Assembly: GCA_003242085.1 (NCBI GenBank) | Contig: QBML01000014.1 | Coordinates: forward strand, 120,931 to 184,930 | DNA: 64,000 nucleotides | Direction: 5' to 3' | From: Pseudanabaena frigida | GTDB lineage: Bacteria > Cyanobacteriota > Cyanobacteriia > Pseudanabaenales > Pseudanabaenaceae | Part shown: positions 1-8,908 of the stretch, piece by piece | How positions within the stretch are numbered: position 1 is the first letter of the stretch | How the letters are laid out: every line of letters starts with the position of its first letter | The notes under the pieces: generated by a model | What the model was told of the DNA's origin: nothing | The model's input: only the letters and a program-made list of their open reading frames with translations | Databases searched by the model: none | Made by a program: the position numbers and the translations under genes

Positions 1-129
1 AGGCTATAGCCTTTTTTGAATTCATTTCTCACAATTTATTTCCAACTCATATATAGATGACTCTAGATTGAATAAGTTTAGGTAAGAAAATATCAAAAAT
101 GATTCTAATGTTAACTGTAACAAATAAAT

Positions 130-879
130 TTAAAAATCGTCAGTATCTGGGACTTCCGTGCTTGGATATGATGACGGACGACTTGATGGTCTTCGTCTCC
201 TACCAGATGCATTGCTTACCTTGCCAGATGTTTGTCCATTGGCAAAGTTGTCAGAATCATCATTACGATTGCTAGGGCGATCGCCATTTACATTTTCACC
301 GCTAGGACGTGGGCGGCGCTTAGGATTGACAGGACTAATATCACTTTCGTCAATATCAATCACTGTATCACTGCTGCTCGTACTGTTAGTACTCCGCTTA
401 GGACGACGCGAACGACGCTCATCTGCTGTATCTCCCCGTAGCTCACTTGCCTCAGCACTGTTAGAAATGAAACCGCGCATCCGACGAGAAGACTCGCGAT
501 CGCGTCGAGGAGCAATTTCGCGAGTGGGATCGATTTCTACTCGATAATCAGAACCGATTGGTTCTTCATCATCAACTAAAGGACTAGATGGGGATCTGCG
601 CGCTTGATTAGCTAGGGCTTGGCGTAACACCAAAGACTCAACAGCAAACCAACCGGCAAAACCAACTACTAATACTTGAGCTAGCTGAGTTGTAATTTCC
701 ATACGGAAATTAAAGGCTAGTAAAATGATGCCGTATACCAAGGCGATCGCCGAGAAAAATATATCGTGGTCGCGGGCTAACTCAGGACGGAAGTTACGTA
801 CAAAATATAAACCCACGCCTCCTAAAGCGGCAACGATTGCCAAAAGAATCATTAGCGGGTTGCCACCGATGTTGATCAT
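130..879 (-). CDS. ycf66: Ycf66 family membrane protein
   Basis: This is a small membrane protein of the Ycf66 family, found in cyanobacteria and some plastids; its biochemical role is unknown. The N-terminal 90 residues hold three hydrophobic segments (about 7-27, 40-58 and 66-84) with the family's conserved sequence around PELARDHDIFFSAIALVYG. The remaining 160 residues are a low-complexity, Arg/Ser/Asp-rich soluble tail, longer than in many relatives. It lies downstream of psbX on the same strand, with a strong hairpin between them, so the two are probably separate transcripts. Confidence 0.9.
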   Translation of the reverse strand: MINIGGNPLMILLAIVAALGGVGLYFVRNFRPELARDHDIFFSAIALVYGIILLAFNFRMEITTQLAQVLVVGFAGWFAVESLVLRQALANQARRSPSSPLVDDEEPIGSDYRVEIDPTREIAPRRDRESSRRMRGFISNSAEASELRGDTADERRSRRPKRSTNSTSSSDTVIDIDESDISPVNPKRRPRPSGENVNGDRPSNRNDDSDNFANGQTSGKVSNASGRRRRPSSRPSSYPSTEVPDTDDF

Positions 880-1047
880 GGTTCTATATTTCTCCTAAAT
901 ACCTGCAATTTTTTGCTGCTTAGGCTTGCTGTATCTTAAGCAGCCAGCTTTCATTTCAGTATAACAATATCACTTGCGAATTACAGTGAAACTGTTTTTG
1001 GGGTTTGCAGCTACGTGAGCACTGAAAACCCCGAATCAACTTCATGC

Positions 1048-1088
1048 TAAGAACGCTTTATACAGAATTTCTATATAAAGCGTTCTTA
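1048..1088 (-). terminator. Hairpin terminator downstream of psbX
   Basis: A perfect 15-bp inverted repeat (arms 1048-1062 and 1074-1088) begins just after the psbX stop codon. It is placed to end the psbX transcript before ycf66. Confidence 0.6.
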
Positions 1089-1102
1089 GTCGATATGAGA
1101 TA

Positions 1103-1222
1103 TTATCCGCGACGAACGATCTTGTCTTTTTGGCTAACAATGAGTAAAGCCCCAAGAATCAAACCGAGGACAATGCTGCCTGCTACGAGGCTCAATAAAA
1201 GGTTAGTCAATGATGATGTCAT
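1103..1222 (-). CDS. psbX: Photosystem II protein PsbX
   Basis: This 39-residue open frame encodes a single-span photosystem II subunit near the PsbE/F side of the complex, involved in quinone turnover and assembly. It starts MTSSLTNLLLSLVAG, has one hydrophobic helix (about residues 6-28) and ends ISQ/VSQ-like in SQKDKIVRRG, the signature C-terminus of PsbX. Length and charge pattern match the family (38-41 residues). The gene is below the usual ORF cutoff and is easily missed. Placement beside ycf66 fits the photosynthetic context. Confidence 0.9.
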   Translation of the reverse strand: MTSSLTNLLLSLVAGSIVLGLILGALLIVSQKDKIVRRG

Positions 1223-1348
1223 ATAGCTTTGTGGATAAAGGTTTTAATATACAGACTAGATACTTAGCATAATTTTAGCATCAGAAGATCGCAACTCCTA
1301 AAACCTTCAAAAGCTATGATGCACACTATGAGTGCGCTATGGTTAATT

Positions 1349-1391
1349 CCAAAAATAAGAGGCGACACAAATTGCAACCTCTTGTTTTTGG
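1349..1391 (-). terminator. Hairpin terminator of the PsiE-like gene
   Basis: Arms 1349-1362 and 1378-1391 form a 14-bp near-perfect stem flanked by A/T runs, directly after the stop of the minus-strand gene. Confidence 0.55.
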
Positions 1392-1398
1392 AGTTTAG

Positions 1399-1872
1399 TT
1401 AATGCTTATGGGACTGGTTTTTACTGCGGACAATCCAGTAACTAATCGAGAGTGATAGAACTGCGATCGCTAAGCCAGTCAAATCCCCATCGGCTTTGCT
1501 ATCGAAAATGACAATCTTACGGGCAACTGCTGTCAGCGCTGTGATAACTACTAGCTCTAACTGAATTACATGCTGTCGCAAATATGCAGTTATATTTTCC
1601 ATGAGTTCCAATGCAATCAGTACATTTAGGAACATTCCAAATACTTTAAGTAGAGGAGCGCCAAATCCTCCTTTGGCTTCGTTTAAGATTAGGTCAAAGA
1701 ATAAGAGCTTGAGTAAATCAAAAAGTGCGATAAATATAACGAAGACAAGCGCGATCGCTAAAATCTTAGAGACAATATTCTCAATTTTAGCGATCGCCGT
1801 TAAAAAGCTCTCATCCTTACAAGCATTCGCCAAGAAGCTAATTAATTTTGCAACTTTTTGCCTAAAACTCAT
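1399..1872 (-). CDS. PsiE-like (phosphate-starvation-inducible E) membrane protein
   Basis: A 157-residue protein with four hydrophobic segments after a short cytoplasmic helix. The layout, including the stretch ALELMENITAYLRQHVIQLE, matches the PsiE family. PsiE is a small inner-membrane protein of unknown mechanism, first described as phosphate-starvation induced in E. coli; cyanobacterial relatives are common and not proven to be phosphate regulated. No Pho box was recognised upstream. It is transcribed alone and diverges from the LysR gene. Confidence 0.75.
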   Translation of the reverse strand: MSFRQKVAKLISFLANACKDESFLTAIAKIENIVSKILAIALVFVIFIALFDLLKLLFFDLILNEAKGGFGAPLLKVFGMFLNVLIALELMENITAYLRQHVIQLELVVITALTAVARKIVIFDSKADGDLTGLAIAVLSLSISYWIVRSKNQSHKH

Positions 1873-1945
1873 CCTTAAACCTATATCACTCTATTTTTAT
1901 TAAGTATCTGGACATAACTAAAAGCCAGACTAGAAACCAGATTCA

Positions 1946-1982
1946 AAACCTGTGATGCTCTCAGAGTGTGCGTCACAGGTTT
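1946..1982. repeat. Palindrome in the divergent LysR/PsiE intergenic region
   Basis: Arms 1946-1955 and 1973-1982 (AAACCTGTGA / TCACAGGTTT) sit between the two divergent genes. It could be a hairpin in an mRNA leader or a protein-binding dyad; the sequence alone does not decide. Confidence 0.4.
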
Positions 1983-2113
1983 CGAAGTTTTGTATTTAAA
2001 TTGCATCCAGCTACTTAGCAATAGTTCATGTCTGTTACTAACAAAAAAGATTATACAAACTAAATGTATAGAAAAAAAGTATATATTAGTGATAATATCA
2101 TAGAATATTTTCT

Positions 2114-3076
2114 ATGGTACTGCGTTCAACTATGAGTTACCGCTTATCTGATTCTCAGTTAGCTAGTCATATCACACTGCATCAGTTGCAGGTTTTTGAG
2201 GTGGCTGCTCGTCATGGAAGCTATACGCGAGCGGCCGAAGAACTATTTCTCACCCAGCCTACCGTCTCAATGCAAATCAAGCATTTAACTAAGGCGATCG
2301 GGATGCCTTTATTTGAACAGGTTGGGAAAAGACTGTTTTTGACTCAAGCTGGCAATGATTTATTTACAACATGTCAAGAGATTTTTGGGCGCATATCTCA
2401 ATTTGAGATGAGCATTGCTGATATGAAAGGCTTAAAGCAAGGGTTTCTCAAAATTGCGGTTGTTACAACTGCTAAGTATGTGATCCCCCGTTTACTTGGT
2501 CCATTCTGCCAGCGTTATCCTGGCGTAGAAATATCGCTTAAGGTAACTAACCATAGTGGCATTTTAGAAAGATTATCTGAGAATAAGGACGATCTATATA
2601 TTCTTAGTGATGTTCCCAATGAACCAGATGTCAAATCGCATCCTTTTTTGTCAAATCCATTAGTTGTATTAGCAAATCACGATCACCCTTTGGTAAATGA
2701 GAAAAATATTCCTATTCAAAAATTAGCCGAGCAGCCCTTTATCACTAGAGAGTCGGGATCGGGTACTAGAGGATATGTTCAACAATTGTTTGATGCCCAT
2801 AAAATTACTCCCAAAATCAAGATGGAGCTTGCTAGTAATGAAGCGATTAAGCAAGCGATCGCAGGTGGTTTAGGGATCTCAATTTTATCGCGACATACAA
2901 TCGCTCTAGAGGGTGCTTCAGGACAAATAGCTATTTTGGATGTTGAGCATTTCCCGATTCCTTGCCACTGGTATGTAATTCATCTCGCAGGCAAGCAACT
3001 TTCAGTTGTAGCGCAGACTTTTTTGGAATATTTGCAAACCGAGGGCAAACAGATCGCTGAAGATACAGCTTGGTAA
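2114..3076 (+). CDS. LysR-type transcriptional regulator, CmpR/NdhR-like
   Basis: Full-length LTTR of 320 residues: an N-terminal winged helix-turn-helix (about residues 19-78; core GSYTRAAEELFLTQPTVSMQ), a linker helix and a two-lobed effector-binding domain. The HTH and the stretch SNEAIKQAIAGGLGISILS resemble cyanobacterial carbon/CO2-response regulators (CmpR, NdhR/CcmR, CbbR group). Those sense photorespiratory or Calvin-cycle metabolites and control bicarbonate uptake or ndh genes. No target gene lies next to it, so its regulon cannot be read here. A second in-frame ATG at 2132 is an equally possible start; neither has a clear ribosome-binding site. Confidence 0.88.
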   Translation: MVLRSTMSYRLSDSQLASHITLHQLQVFEVAARHGSYTRAAEELFLTQPTVSMQIKHLTKAIGMPLFEQVGKRLFLTQAGNDLFTTCQEIFGRISQFEMSIADMKGLKQGFLKIAVVTTAKYVIPRLLGPFCQRYPGVEISLKVTNHSGILERLSENKDDLYILSDVPNEPDVKSHPFLSNPLVVLANHDHPLVNEKNIPIQKLAEQPFITRESGSGTRGYVQQLFDAHKITPKIKMELASNEAIKQAIAGGLGISILSRHTIALEGASGQIAILDVEHFPIPCHWYVIHLAGKQLSVVAQTFLEYLQTEGKQIAEDTAW

Positions 3077-3115
3077 AAAAAAGAGGATTTTCGCTTTGCG
3101 AAAATCCTCTTTTTT
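3077..3115. terminator. Bidirectional terminator between lysR and tRNA-Cys
   Basis: An 18-bp perfect stem (arms 3077-3094 and 3098-3115) with a TTT loop and A/T runs on both sides starts at the LysR stop codon. It can serve both the plus-strand LysR gene and the converging tRNA. Confidence 0.75.
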
Positions 3116-3118
3116 CGA

Positions 3119-3189
3119 AGGCGGCACCCAGATTTGAACTGGGGGTGAGAGTTTTGCAGACTCCTGCCTTACCACTTGGCCATGCCGCC
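3119..3189 (-). tRNA. trnC: tRNA-Cys (GCA)
   Basis: Read on the minus strand, the 71-nt sequence folds as a cloverleaf: acceptor GGCGGCA / TGCCGCC, D-arm GCCAAGTGGTAAGGC, anticodon loop CTGCAAA giving GCA, T-arm around GTTCAAATC, and discriminator U, which is the identity base for tRNA-Cys. CCA is not encoded. Confidence 0.95.
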
Positions 3190-3280
3190 GAACGGATAAT
3201 AACTATAGCAAATTAGGTCGATACTTGCAAACAAACCCTAAATTTTTTGTCTAATATTTTGCATTAGGGACGCTCAGTAA

Positions 3281-3341
3281 AATAAAGAATCAGTTTTTTG
3301 TGGTGCGGCTTTGCCGCACCACAAAAAACTGGTTCTTTATT
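3281..3341. repeat. Long palindrome, GGTTCTTTATT/GTGGTGCGGC family
   Basis: Arms of 29 nt (3281-3309 and 3313-3341) around a TTT loop. The outer part resembles the palindromes at 34275-34341 and 42634-42695: AATAAAGAA(C)..., a T-rich block, then G(G)TGGCGCGGC or GTGGTGCGGC. No gene is inside it. It may also act as a transcript end for the NIL gene (minus strand). Confidence 0.8.
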
Positions 3342-3375
3342 AAACCGCATAACTTTTAGACAAAAATTGGGGATT

Positions 3376-3645
3376 TCATAGAGAAGTATTTGAATCATTA
3401 CGATCTTCCCAAAGCTCAATATCGAGATCGTTGAGATAGGCGATCGCGGTTTGGATTTGGGCAACAGTACCTTTGAGGCTGAGATGAAACCAGCCGCTAC
3501 CAGCATTTACCCCTAAAGTTGCCGAGACAATATTCACGATGACACCACAATGCGAAGTCAACTGGGAAATTACGGGTTCACCATGTAGGTCTTCGGGAAT
3601 ACGAAGGCGAATGTCTTTAATTACAGGTCGGGTATCAATAGTCAT
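3376..3645 (-). CDS. NIL domain-containing protein
   Basis: An 89-residue protein consisting almost entirely of one NIL domain, the ACT-like ferredoxin-fold ligand-binding module first named from the C-terminus of methionine ABC transporter ATPases. Conserved features are RLRIPEDLHGEPVISQL, the NAGSGWFHLSLKG strand and the terminal IELW. In cyanobacteria such stand-alone NIL proteins often occur close to sulfate transport genes, as here (sbpA-cysT-cysW lie upstream on the same strand), so a role in sulfur-compound sensing or sulfate uptake is a reasonable inference. A second copy is at 58898-59248. Confidence 0.85.
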   Translation of the reverse strand: MTIDTRPVIKDIRLRIPEDLHGEPVISQLTSHCGVIVNIVSATLGVNAGSGWFHLSLKGTVAQIQTAIAYLNDLDIELWEDRNDSNTSL

Positions 3646-3759
3646 TTAGAGAAACTCCTTCCAGTTTTTATTGGTAATCATTGTAACTTGCTGTTTTTAT
3701 CGGTAACTTCCATTTAACACGATTTACGAAATTTTCAAGGATTCGTAGATTACAATTTT

Positions 3760-3927
3760 TTATCCGATCATGATTTTAATCAAAGTGCGGGGTTCAATTC
3801 CTGTTTGCAACATTAGAGGTACGGTGATTAGGGAAGTACTGCCTGCAATCACACTGATAATGCTGGTGAGAAGGAATGCTGCAATAAGAATCAGTAAGTG
3901 GAGAGAGGACAAAAGTGGGTTGTGAAT
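3760..3927 (-). pseudogene. Remnant of a TauE/SafE family permease (N-terminal piece)
   Basis: The minus strand carries a short open stretch ending in TAA at 3760-3762. Its translation includes LLILIAAFLL and TSIISVIAGSTSLITVPLM followed by GIEPRTLIKIM, the first two membrane segments of the TauE/SafE (sulfite/organosulfonate exporter) family. No ATG precedes the conserved part and the other 200 or so residues are absent. It is therefore a dead fragment. Its place downstream of the sulfate transporter genes suggests that the operon once contained an intact exporter. Confidence 0.65.
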
Positions 3928-3969
3928 TAGGCGATCCTTTTAGGAATTCTACCGTATCGATGTCAAAAT

Positions 3970-4188
3970 AGCATGTTCTGGCTGTGACAGTCAGAACATG
4001 CTAGACGTAGGGGCTGAGCATTTGCGCCACAATTCTAAAACCCATCACAGAAATCTCGATCCGCAAATGCTCAGCCCACTATGCTTTTACAGACAATTTA
4101 TCCCTGCGTTGCGAGGTTTTGGGCAGAGCATTCCCAAAGCATTCCCACAGAAATTTATAAATTTTATAAATTTCTGTGGGAATGCTTT
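3970..4188. repeat. Cluster of three inverted repeats between cysW and the permease remnant
   Basis: Three dyads follow each other in a gene-free stretch: arms 3970-3980/3992-4002 (11 bp), 4011-4026/4062-4077 (16 bp) and 4136-4159/4165-4188 (24 bp). The last lies just downstream of the cysW stop and could terminate that minus-strand operon. Nothing else coding is visible in the 572 bases between the NIL gene and cysW apart from the permease remnant. Confidence 0.7.
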
Positions 4189-4217
4189 GCCCCTACCAAA
4201 CGTTAAATTAGTTTTAA

Positions 4218-5093
4218 TTAACTCTGCTTCTTGTTGGTTCTGCGTTCTAAAATTTCCTTCAGAATCAGCGTAACTACAGCTAATAGAGCTAAAAGTACAG
4301 CAGCAGAATAGGCTACTTCTGTTTCATATTGTTTATAGGATTCTTCGACAAAGAGAGGTAAACTCTGCGTTTTGTTGGCGATATTTCCCGAAACTACGGA
4401 TACAGCGCCAAATTCACCCATCGCTCTAGCATTGGTTAATACTAGACCATAGAGTAATCCCCAACGGATATTGGGAACAACTACTTTCCAGAAGATTTGC
4501 CAATCGTTAGCGCCGAGAGTACGCGCCGCCTCTTCTTGGTCAGTTCCCATTTCATCGAGAACGGGAATGACTTCACGGGCAATGAAAGGCATACTCACAA
4601 ATATGGTAGCGAGGAGCATCCCAGGGAAAGCAAATACAACCTTAATGTCATTGGATTCGAGCCATGATCCGAACCAGCCTAAGCGACCATAGAGCAGAAC
4701 GATCATTAAACCCGCAACTACAGGTGAGATCGAGAATGGCAAATCGATGATACTAAGTAAAAAGGCTTTGCCAGGGAATTTATTTCGAGCGATCGCCCAA
4801 GCAGCACTCAGTCCAAAGATCGTGTTTAGGGGTAAAGCAATTACGGCTAAACCTATTGTTAATTTAAGCGCATTCTGGAAATCAGGGCGTTGCACTGCTG
4901 CAAATATGGGGCCAAAGCCTTTGCTAAATGCTGTAACAAACACATTTGCCGCAGGAATTAAGAGAACTAGTCCCAAATAAATAAAAGAGATCGCAATTAG
5001 AATCGCAGGCGCAAAATTCTTTTTTTCTTTGAATTGGGTTGATTCAGGTGAGTTTTGGGGGCGATCGACCACAGAAGAATTGAGATTAGCCAT
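4218..5093 (-). CDS. cysW: Sulfate ABC transporter permease CysW
   Basis: A 291-residue inner-membrane permease with six predicted hydrophobic segments and the ABC-importer EAA loop ([21 protein letters not shown], about residues 185-205) that contacts the ATPase. The sequence [13 protein letters not shown] is typical for CysW rather than CysT. CysW and CysT form the channel through which sulfate or thiosulfate delivered by Sbp is imported. The start overlaps the end of cysT by 8 bases, indicating translational coupling. The ATPase gene cysA, often the next gene, is not in the window. Confidence 0.95.
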   Translation of the reverse strand: MANLNSSVVDRPQNSPESTQFKEKKNFAPAILIAISFIYLGLVLLIPAANVFVTAFSKGFGPIFAAVQRPDFQNALKLTIGLAVIALPLNTIFGLSAAWAIARNKFPGKAFLLSIIDLPFSISPVVAGLMIVLLYGRLGWFGSWLESNDIKVVFAFPGMLLATIFVSMPFIAREVIPVLDEMGTDQEEAARTLGANDWQIFWKVVVPNIRWGLLYGLVLTNARAMGEFGAVSVVSGNIANKTQSLPLFVEESYKQYETEVAYSAAVLLALLAVVTLILKEILERRTNKKQS

Positions 5094-5961
5094 AACGCTT
5101 GCTCCATGCTTGTAATAAATTAATTGCGAGTAAGCTCACAAAAGAAATGGCTAACATCACCGTTCCAATTACAGTTGCTCCCACATAGTCATACTGCTCT
5201 AAGCGTTGAAAAATCAAAATTGGGGTAATCAGATCTTTAAAAGGAGTGTTAGAGGCAATAATTACGGTTGATCCATACTCGCCGACTGCACGAGAAAAGC
5301 CGAGGGCAACGCCTGTTAGGATCGCAGGAGTGAGCGGAGGTAGAATTACCTGTATAAAGGTTTGGAACTTAGAAGCTCCTAGAGACCAAGCGGCTTCTTC
5401 AATTTCCTTCTCTAATTCGGTGAGTACAGGCTGAACCGTCCGTACGATGAAGGGTAAGGAAATAAACATCATCGCAATCCAAACCCCAAGACGGGTAAAG
5501 GCAATTTTGAAGCCTGAGGGCGCAAATAATGATCCAATCCAACCTTTTTCACTATAGACAGTGGCTAGAGTCAAACCTGCAACCGCAGTGGGCAAGGCAA
5601 AGGGTAAATCGACGACAGCTTCTAAAAATCTTTTGCCAAAGAAATCGTAGCGCACGAGAACCCAAGCAATCAAAGTGCCAAATACCCCATTAACGGCGGC
5701 GGCGGCAAAGGCGGTTACGAAGGTAATCTCATAGCTGGATAGGGCGAGGGGGCTGGTCGCGGTTTTCCAGAAGCTCTCGAAAGGCTCACTGGCAGCTTTT
5801 GTCAGCATCGCGGAGATCGGCAAAATCAGCAAGAAAGCCAGATAAGTAAAAGTAATTACCCATGTCCAAGGTATTTTGCCAAGGAACTTGAGGACAGGAT
5901 TAGATTGACGCTTTCTGTCAGGCAGAGGTGTTGTCGTGACCATGTTGTCTTTAATTTTCAA
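5086..5961 (-). CDS. cysT: Sulfate ABC transporter permease CysT (CysU)
   Basis: Partner permease of CysW, also 291 residues. After a charged cytoplasmic N-terminus come six membrane segments and the EAA loop ([21 protein letters not shown]). The stretch [18 protein letters not shown] is the CysT signature. It lies between sbpA and cysW in a sulfate uptake operon read on the minus strand; the spacing to sbpA is 74 bases and contains a short GC-rich hairpin. A second in-frame ATG 18 bases downstream (5943) is possible. Confidence 0.95.
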   Translation of the reverse strand: MKIKDNMVTTTPLPDRKRQSNPVLKFLGKIPWTWVITFTYLAFLLILPISAMLTKAASEPFESFWKTATSPLALSSYEITFVTAFAAAAVNGVFGTLIAWVLVRYDFFGKRFLEAVVDLPFALPTAVAGLTLATVYSEKGWIGSLFAPSGFKIAFTRLGVWIAMMFISLPFIVRTVQPVLTELEKEIEEAAWSLGASKFQTFIQVILPPLTPAILTGVALGFSRAVGEYGSTVIIASNTPFKDLITPILIFQRLEQYDYVGATVIGTVMLAISFVSLLAINLLQAWSKRYG

Positions 5962-5981
5962 AAAGCTTGGAGTATATCAAA

Positions 5982-6001
5982 CAAGGGGCTTCAGCCCCTT
6001 G
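5982..6001. repeat. Short GC-rich hairpin between sbpA and cysT
   Basis: A 9-bp stem CAAGGGGCT / AGCCCCTTG with a 2-base loop. In an operon such a hairpin can stabilise the upstream sbpA message and reduce read-through, matching the higher demand for binding protein. Confidence 0.5.
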
Positions 6002-6035
6002 GAAATGTTTAAACTAGCTAGAATTTTGGTAATTT

Positions 6036-7220
6036 CTAGCGCTTGATTTGACCTTGGATTTGGTCAAAGATTGCACCATCGGCAAAGAATTTCTTGTTAA
6101 TCTCGCTCCAACCACCAAGATCTTTTACTGTTGCAAGTTCTTTGACTTTAGGATAAAGATCAACAAATTGCTTCTCTTTGGCTACAGCTTCATCAACTGG
6201 ACGGAATCCTAGTTTGGCAAATTCAGTTTGTGCTTCAGGCGTGTATAGGAATTTCACAAAGGCTTCGGCAACTTCCTTGGTGCCATGCTTTGCTACGTTT
6301 TTATCAACAATAGCGATCGGATTATCGATCGAGATATTCACATCAGGCACGGTATAGGAAACCTTCTGCCCTTTTTGTGAAGCCAAAACAATTTCATTCT
6401 CATAGTTAATCAGTGCATCGCCTTGACCTTGCTTAAAGAAAGCATCAGTAGCTTCCCGAGCGTCTTTAGTCAAGATTGGTACGTTTTTAAATACTTTGAC
6501 AAGTGATTCTTGTGCCTTAGCATCGCTACCACCTTTCTTAGCAGCAGCATTCCACAAGGCAAGGAAGTTCCAACGGGCTACACCTGATGTTTTTGGATCG
6601 GCTGTAATTAAACTAACGCCATCTTTTTCCAGATCTGACCATTCCTTAATTCCCTTGGGATTGCCTTCACGGGTTACTAGGGCAGCAACTGACTTAGAAA
6701 CAATTGACTCATTAGGATATTCCTGCTCCCAGCCTTTATCGATCAATCCTGCTTTTTCAATTTTGCTAGTATCGCCAGCCAGCGCGAGGTGAACGACATC
6801 AGCTTCTAGCCCGTCAATAACAGCACGGGTTTGCGAACCTGAGCCGCCATAGCTTTGTTTAAAAGTAACTTTTTGGTTTTGTTCTTTTTGCCATTTTTCG
6901 ATAAATTTCGGAATGATTGCTTCGTGAGCTTGTTTGGTGACAGCAAAGGAAACAAGGGTTAATTCAACATCCTTTTTCGGTTCGCCTGCTGGTTTGGTTT
7001 GAGCAGTTGGGCTACCACCTGTTGTTGGGCTAGTTGCCGCTGTGGGTTTAGTGTCGGTAGTAGCGGTGCAAGCTGCCATCGTGACGCTGATCAATGCACC
7101 TGCCAAGAAAAAGGAGACAAATCTACGTCCCCATTTATGACTAAATATATTGCTAAATAGATTTGCGATCGCCTTAATCGCTGATTTTGTAGCATTTAAA
7201 GGATGTTGCCTTGAACTCAT
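6036..7220 (-). CDS. sbpA: Sulfate-binding lipoprotein of the sulfate ABC transporter
   Basis: Periplasmic solute-binding protein for sulfate/thiosulfate, 394 residues. After an unusually long N-terminus comes a signal peptide ending in the lipobox-like SVTMAAC, then a Thr/Pro/Ser-rich linker of about 35 residues, then the Sbp/CysP fold (LTLVSFAVTKQAHEAIIPKF, QSYGGSGSQTRAVIDGLEAD, GWEQEYPN). The linker and lipobox indicate anchoring to the membrane, as in other cyanobacteria. It is the first gene of the sbpA-cysT-cysW operon. Expression is probably induced by sulfur limitation; no CysR/CysB-type site was identified. Confidence 0.93.
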   Translation of the reverse strand: MSSRQHPLNATKSAIKAIANLFSNIFSHKWGRRFVSFFLAGALISVTMAACTATTDTKPTAATSPTTGGSPTAQTKPAGEPKKDVELTLVSFAVTKQAHEAIIPKFIEKWQKEQNQKVTFKQSYGGSGSQTRAVIDGLEADVVHLALAGDTSKIEKAGLIDKGWEQEYPNESIVSKSVAALVTREGNPKGIKEWSDLEKDGVSLITADPKTSGVARWNFLALWNAAAKKGGSDAKAQESLVKVFKNVPILTKDAREATDAFFKQGQGDALINYENEIVLASQKGQKVSYTVPDVNISIDNPIAIVDKNVAKHGTKEVAEAFVKFLYTPEAQTEFAKLGFRPVDEAVAKEKQFVDLYPKVKELATVKDLGGWSEINKKFFADGAIFDQIQGQIKR

Positions 7221-7421
7221 GAGCTTTTATCTCCAAGAAATTAATCTACTATATCCTGATGGGAATACCGTATTTACATACGATACAATACTTTTCCTTG
7301 AGATACAAATAAAATCTACTGTTTACCGATTGGGTATAGTGGGTTTGATCGCGACAAGAAACATTAAACCCCAAATGATCAAGGCGTTAATTTATACCAG
7401 CTATATCTTTTCAGGTTTTGG

Positions 7422-8768
7422 TTAAGTCCGTTTAGAGCCATTTTTAGGCTCTTCTTCAGGGGGTAATGTTGGTGGTAATACGTTAACTAACACCTTATCA
7501 ACGCGATTTCCATCCATGTCCATAACTTCAAAGCGGATTCTTTCCCATGTAAAGTGTTCGCCAACGGTCGGAATATGCCTGAGATAAGTCATCATCAGAC
7601 CACCCAGAGTGTGATAGTTGCGCTCTTCTTCGTAAGGCAGATCTTCGATTTCTAGGATTTCTCTAAGCCGATCGCTAGAAATCATGCCATCAATTAGCCA
7701 CGATCCATCTTCTCTTTGCATGGCATCGGGATCTCCTTGGCGATCGCTTGAGGGTAAATCACCTACGATCGCCTCAAGTAGATCGGTAAGCGTCACCATT
7801 CCCTCAACTCCGCCATATTCATCGGTAACCATCGCCACGCGATCGCCAGACTGTTTAAACTGCTCTAATACGCTCAAGGCGCTTGCTGTTTCGGCAACAT
7901 ATAGAGGCGGGCTGCTAACTTTTAGTAAATCAATTGGGGTGCCATTAATGCTGGCATTGAGAAATTCTCTGATATCGACAACTCCAAGACAATCATCGAG
8001 GTTTTCTCTAGCGACTGGAAAGCGCGAATGTCCGCTTTCTAAAACCTCTCGTTGTGTTTCTTCAAAGGGGGCATCGACATCGATCCAGTCAATCTCGGTT
8101 CGGGGAGTCATTAGGGATTTGATCGGGCGATCGCCTAGACGAAATACTCGCTCGACCATATCTTGCTCTGCTTCTTCAAACATGCCCGACTCAGCACCCT
8201 GAGCAATCATCACCTTAATTTCTTCTTCTGTAACTTGCGATTCTTCAGTTGGTTGAATCCCTAAAATGCTCAGCAATGCTTCAGTCGAGATACTTAGTAA
8301 ATAAACAATCGGTTTGCCGACGCTTGACAAAAAACGCATTGGTGGGGCGACGGCACAGGCGATGCTCTCAGCATTACTCATCGCCAGTCGTTTGGGCACA
8401 AGTTCACCAACTACTAAAGATAAAAAAGTAATGATGCCAACGACGATCGTAAAGCTGATGGTTTTACTATAGGGCTGTATCAGAGGGATAGTATCTAATG
8501 ACTGTTGCAAGGTTTGGGCTACAGTTGAACCACCTAAAGCGCCGCTTAAAATCCCGATTAAGGTAATACCAATCTGGACGGTGGATAAAAAATTATTGGG
8601 CGAGCTGATCAGTCGTAAAGCAGCTCTGGCTTTAGCATTTCCGTCCTTTGCCCATTGCTCTAGACGCACTTTACGTGCAGAGACAATTGCTAGCTCAGAC
8701 ATAGAAAAAACACCATTGGCAATAATGAGCAAAATGATGAGTAAAGCTTCAAAGGCAAAGGAAGACAT
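7422..8768 (-). CDS. CNNM/CorC (hemolysin-family, UPF0053) membrane protein
   Basis: A 448-residue protein with the three family modules in order: an N-terminal DUF21 membrane domain (four segments, about 1-150, with GITLIGILSGALGG), a CBS-domain pair (about 205-330, starting MTPRTEIDWID and VAMVTDEYGGVEGMVTLTDL) and a C-terminal CorC_HlyC/TerC-associated domain (350-430). Bacterial relatives such as CorC, MpfA and YhdP act in Mg2+ efflux or homeostasis. The old name hemolysin is misleading. It is a single-gene unit; start at the ATG preceded by a weak purine stretch. Confidence 0.92.
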   Translation of the reverse strand: MSSFAFEALLIILLIIANGVFSMSELAIVSARKVRLEQWAKDGNAKARAALRLISSPNNFLSTVQIGITLIGILSGALGGSTVAQTLQQSLDTIPLIQPYSKTISFTIVVGIITFLSLVVGELVPKRLAMSNAESIACAVAPPMRFLSSVGKPIVYLLSISTEALLSILGIQPTEESQVTEEEIKVMIAQGAESGMFEEAEQDMVERVFRLGDRPIKSLMTPRTEIDWIDVDAPFEETQREVLESGHSRFPVARENLDDCLGVVDIREFLNASINGTPIDLLKVSSPPLYVAETASALSVLEQFKQSGDRVAMVTDEYGGVEGMVTLTDLLEAIVGDLPSSDRQGDPDAMQREDGSWLIDGMISSDRLREILEIEDLPYEEERNYHTLGGLMMTYLRHIPTVGEHFTWERIRFEVMDMDGNRVDKVLVNVLPPTLPPEEEPKNGSKRT

Positions 8769-8908
8769 TTTTTTTGGATCAAAACGACTTTATGGGAATC
8801 GTTTGAGAAATTTGTTAATGATAGATATATATTGTCATACCAAATTTTGTGTCAAGTTTCTTAAGACTAAAATAAAGGCGTGATACAAAGCACCCCACCT
8901 TTATTTTT

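Noticed and set aside
2114..3076. LysR protein as RbcR (Ycf30)
   Set aside because: The HTH sequence (GSYTRAAEELFLTQPTVSMQ) is closer to the CmpR/NdhR group as I remember it, and no rbc gene is adjacent.
3970..4188. CRISPR-like spacing of repeats
   Set aside because: The repeats are three different inverted repeats, not direct repeats with regular spacers. No array and no cas gene occurs in the window.
3998..4273. Plus-strand open frame of 91 codons over the dyad cluster
   Set aside because: It runs through inverted repeats and into the antisense of cysW; codon use and composition are not protein-like.
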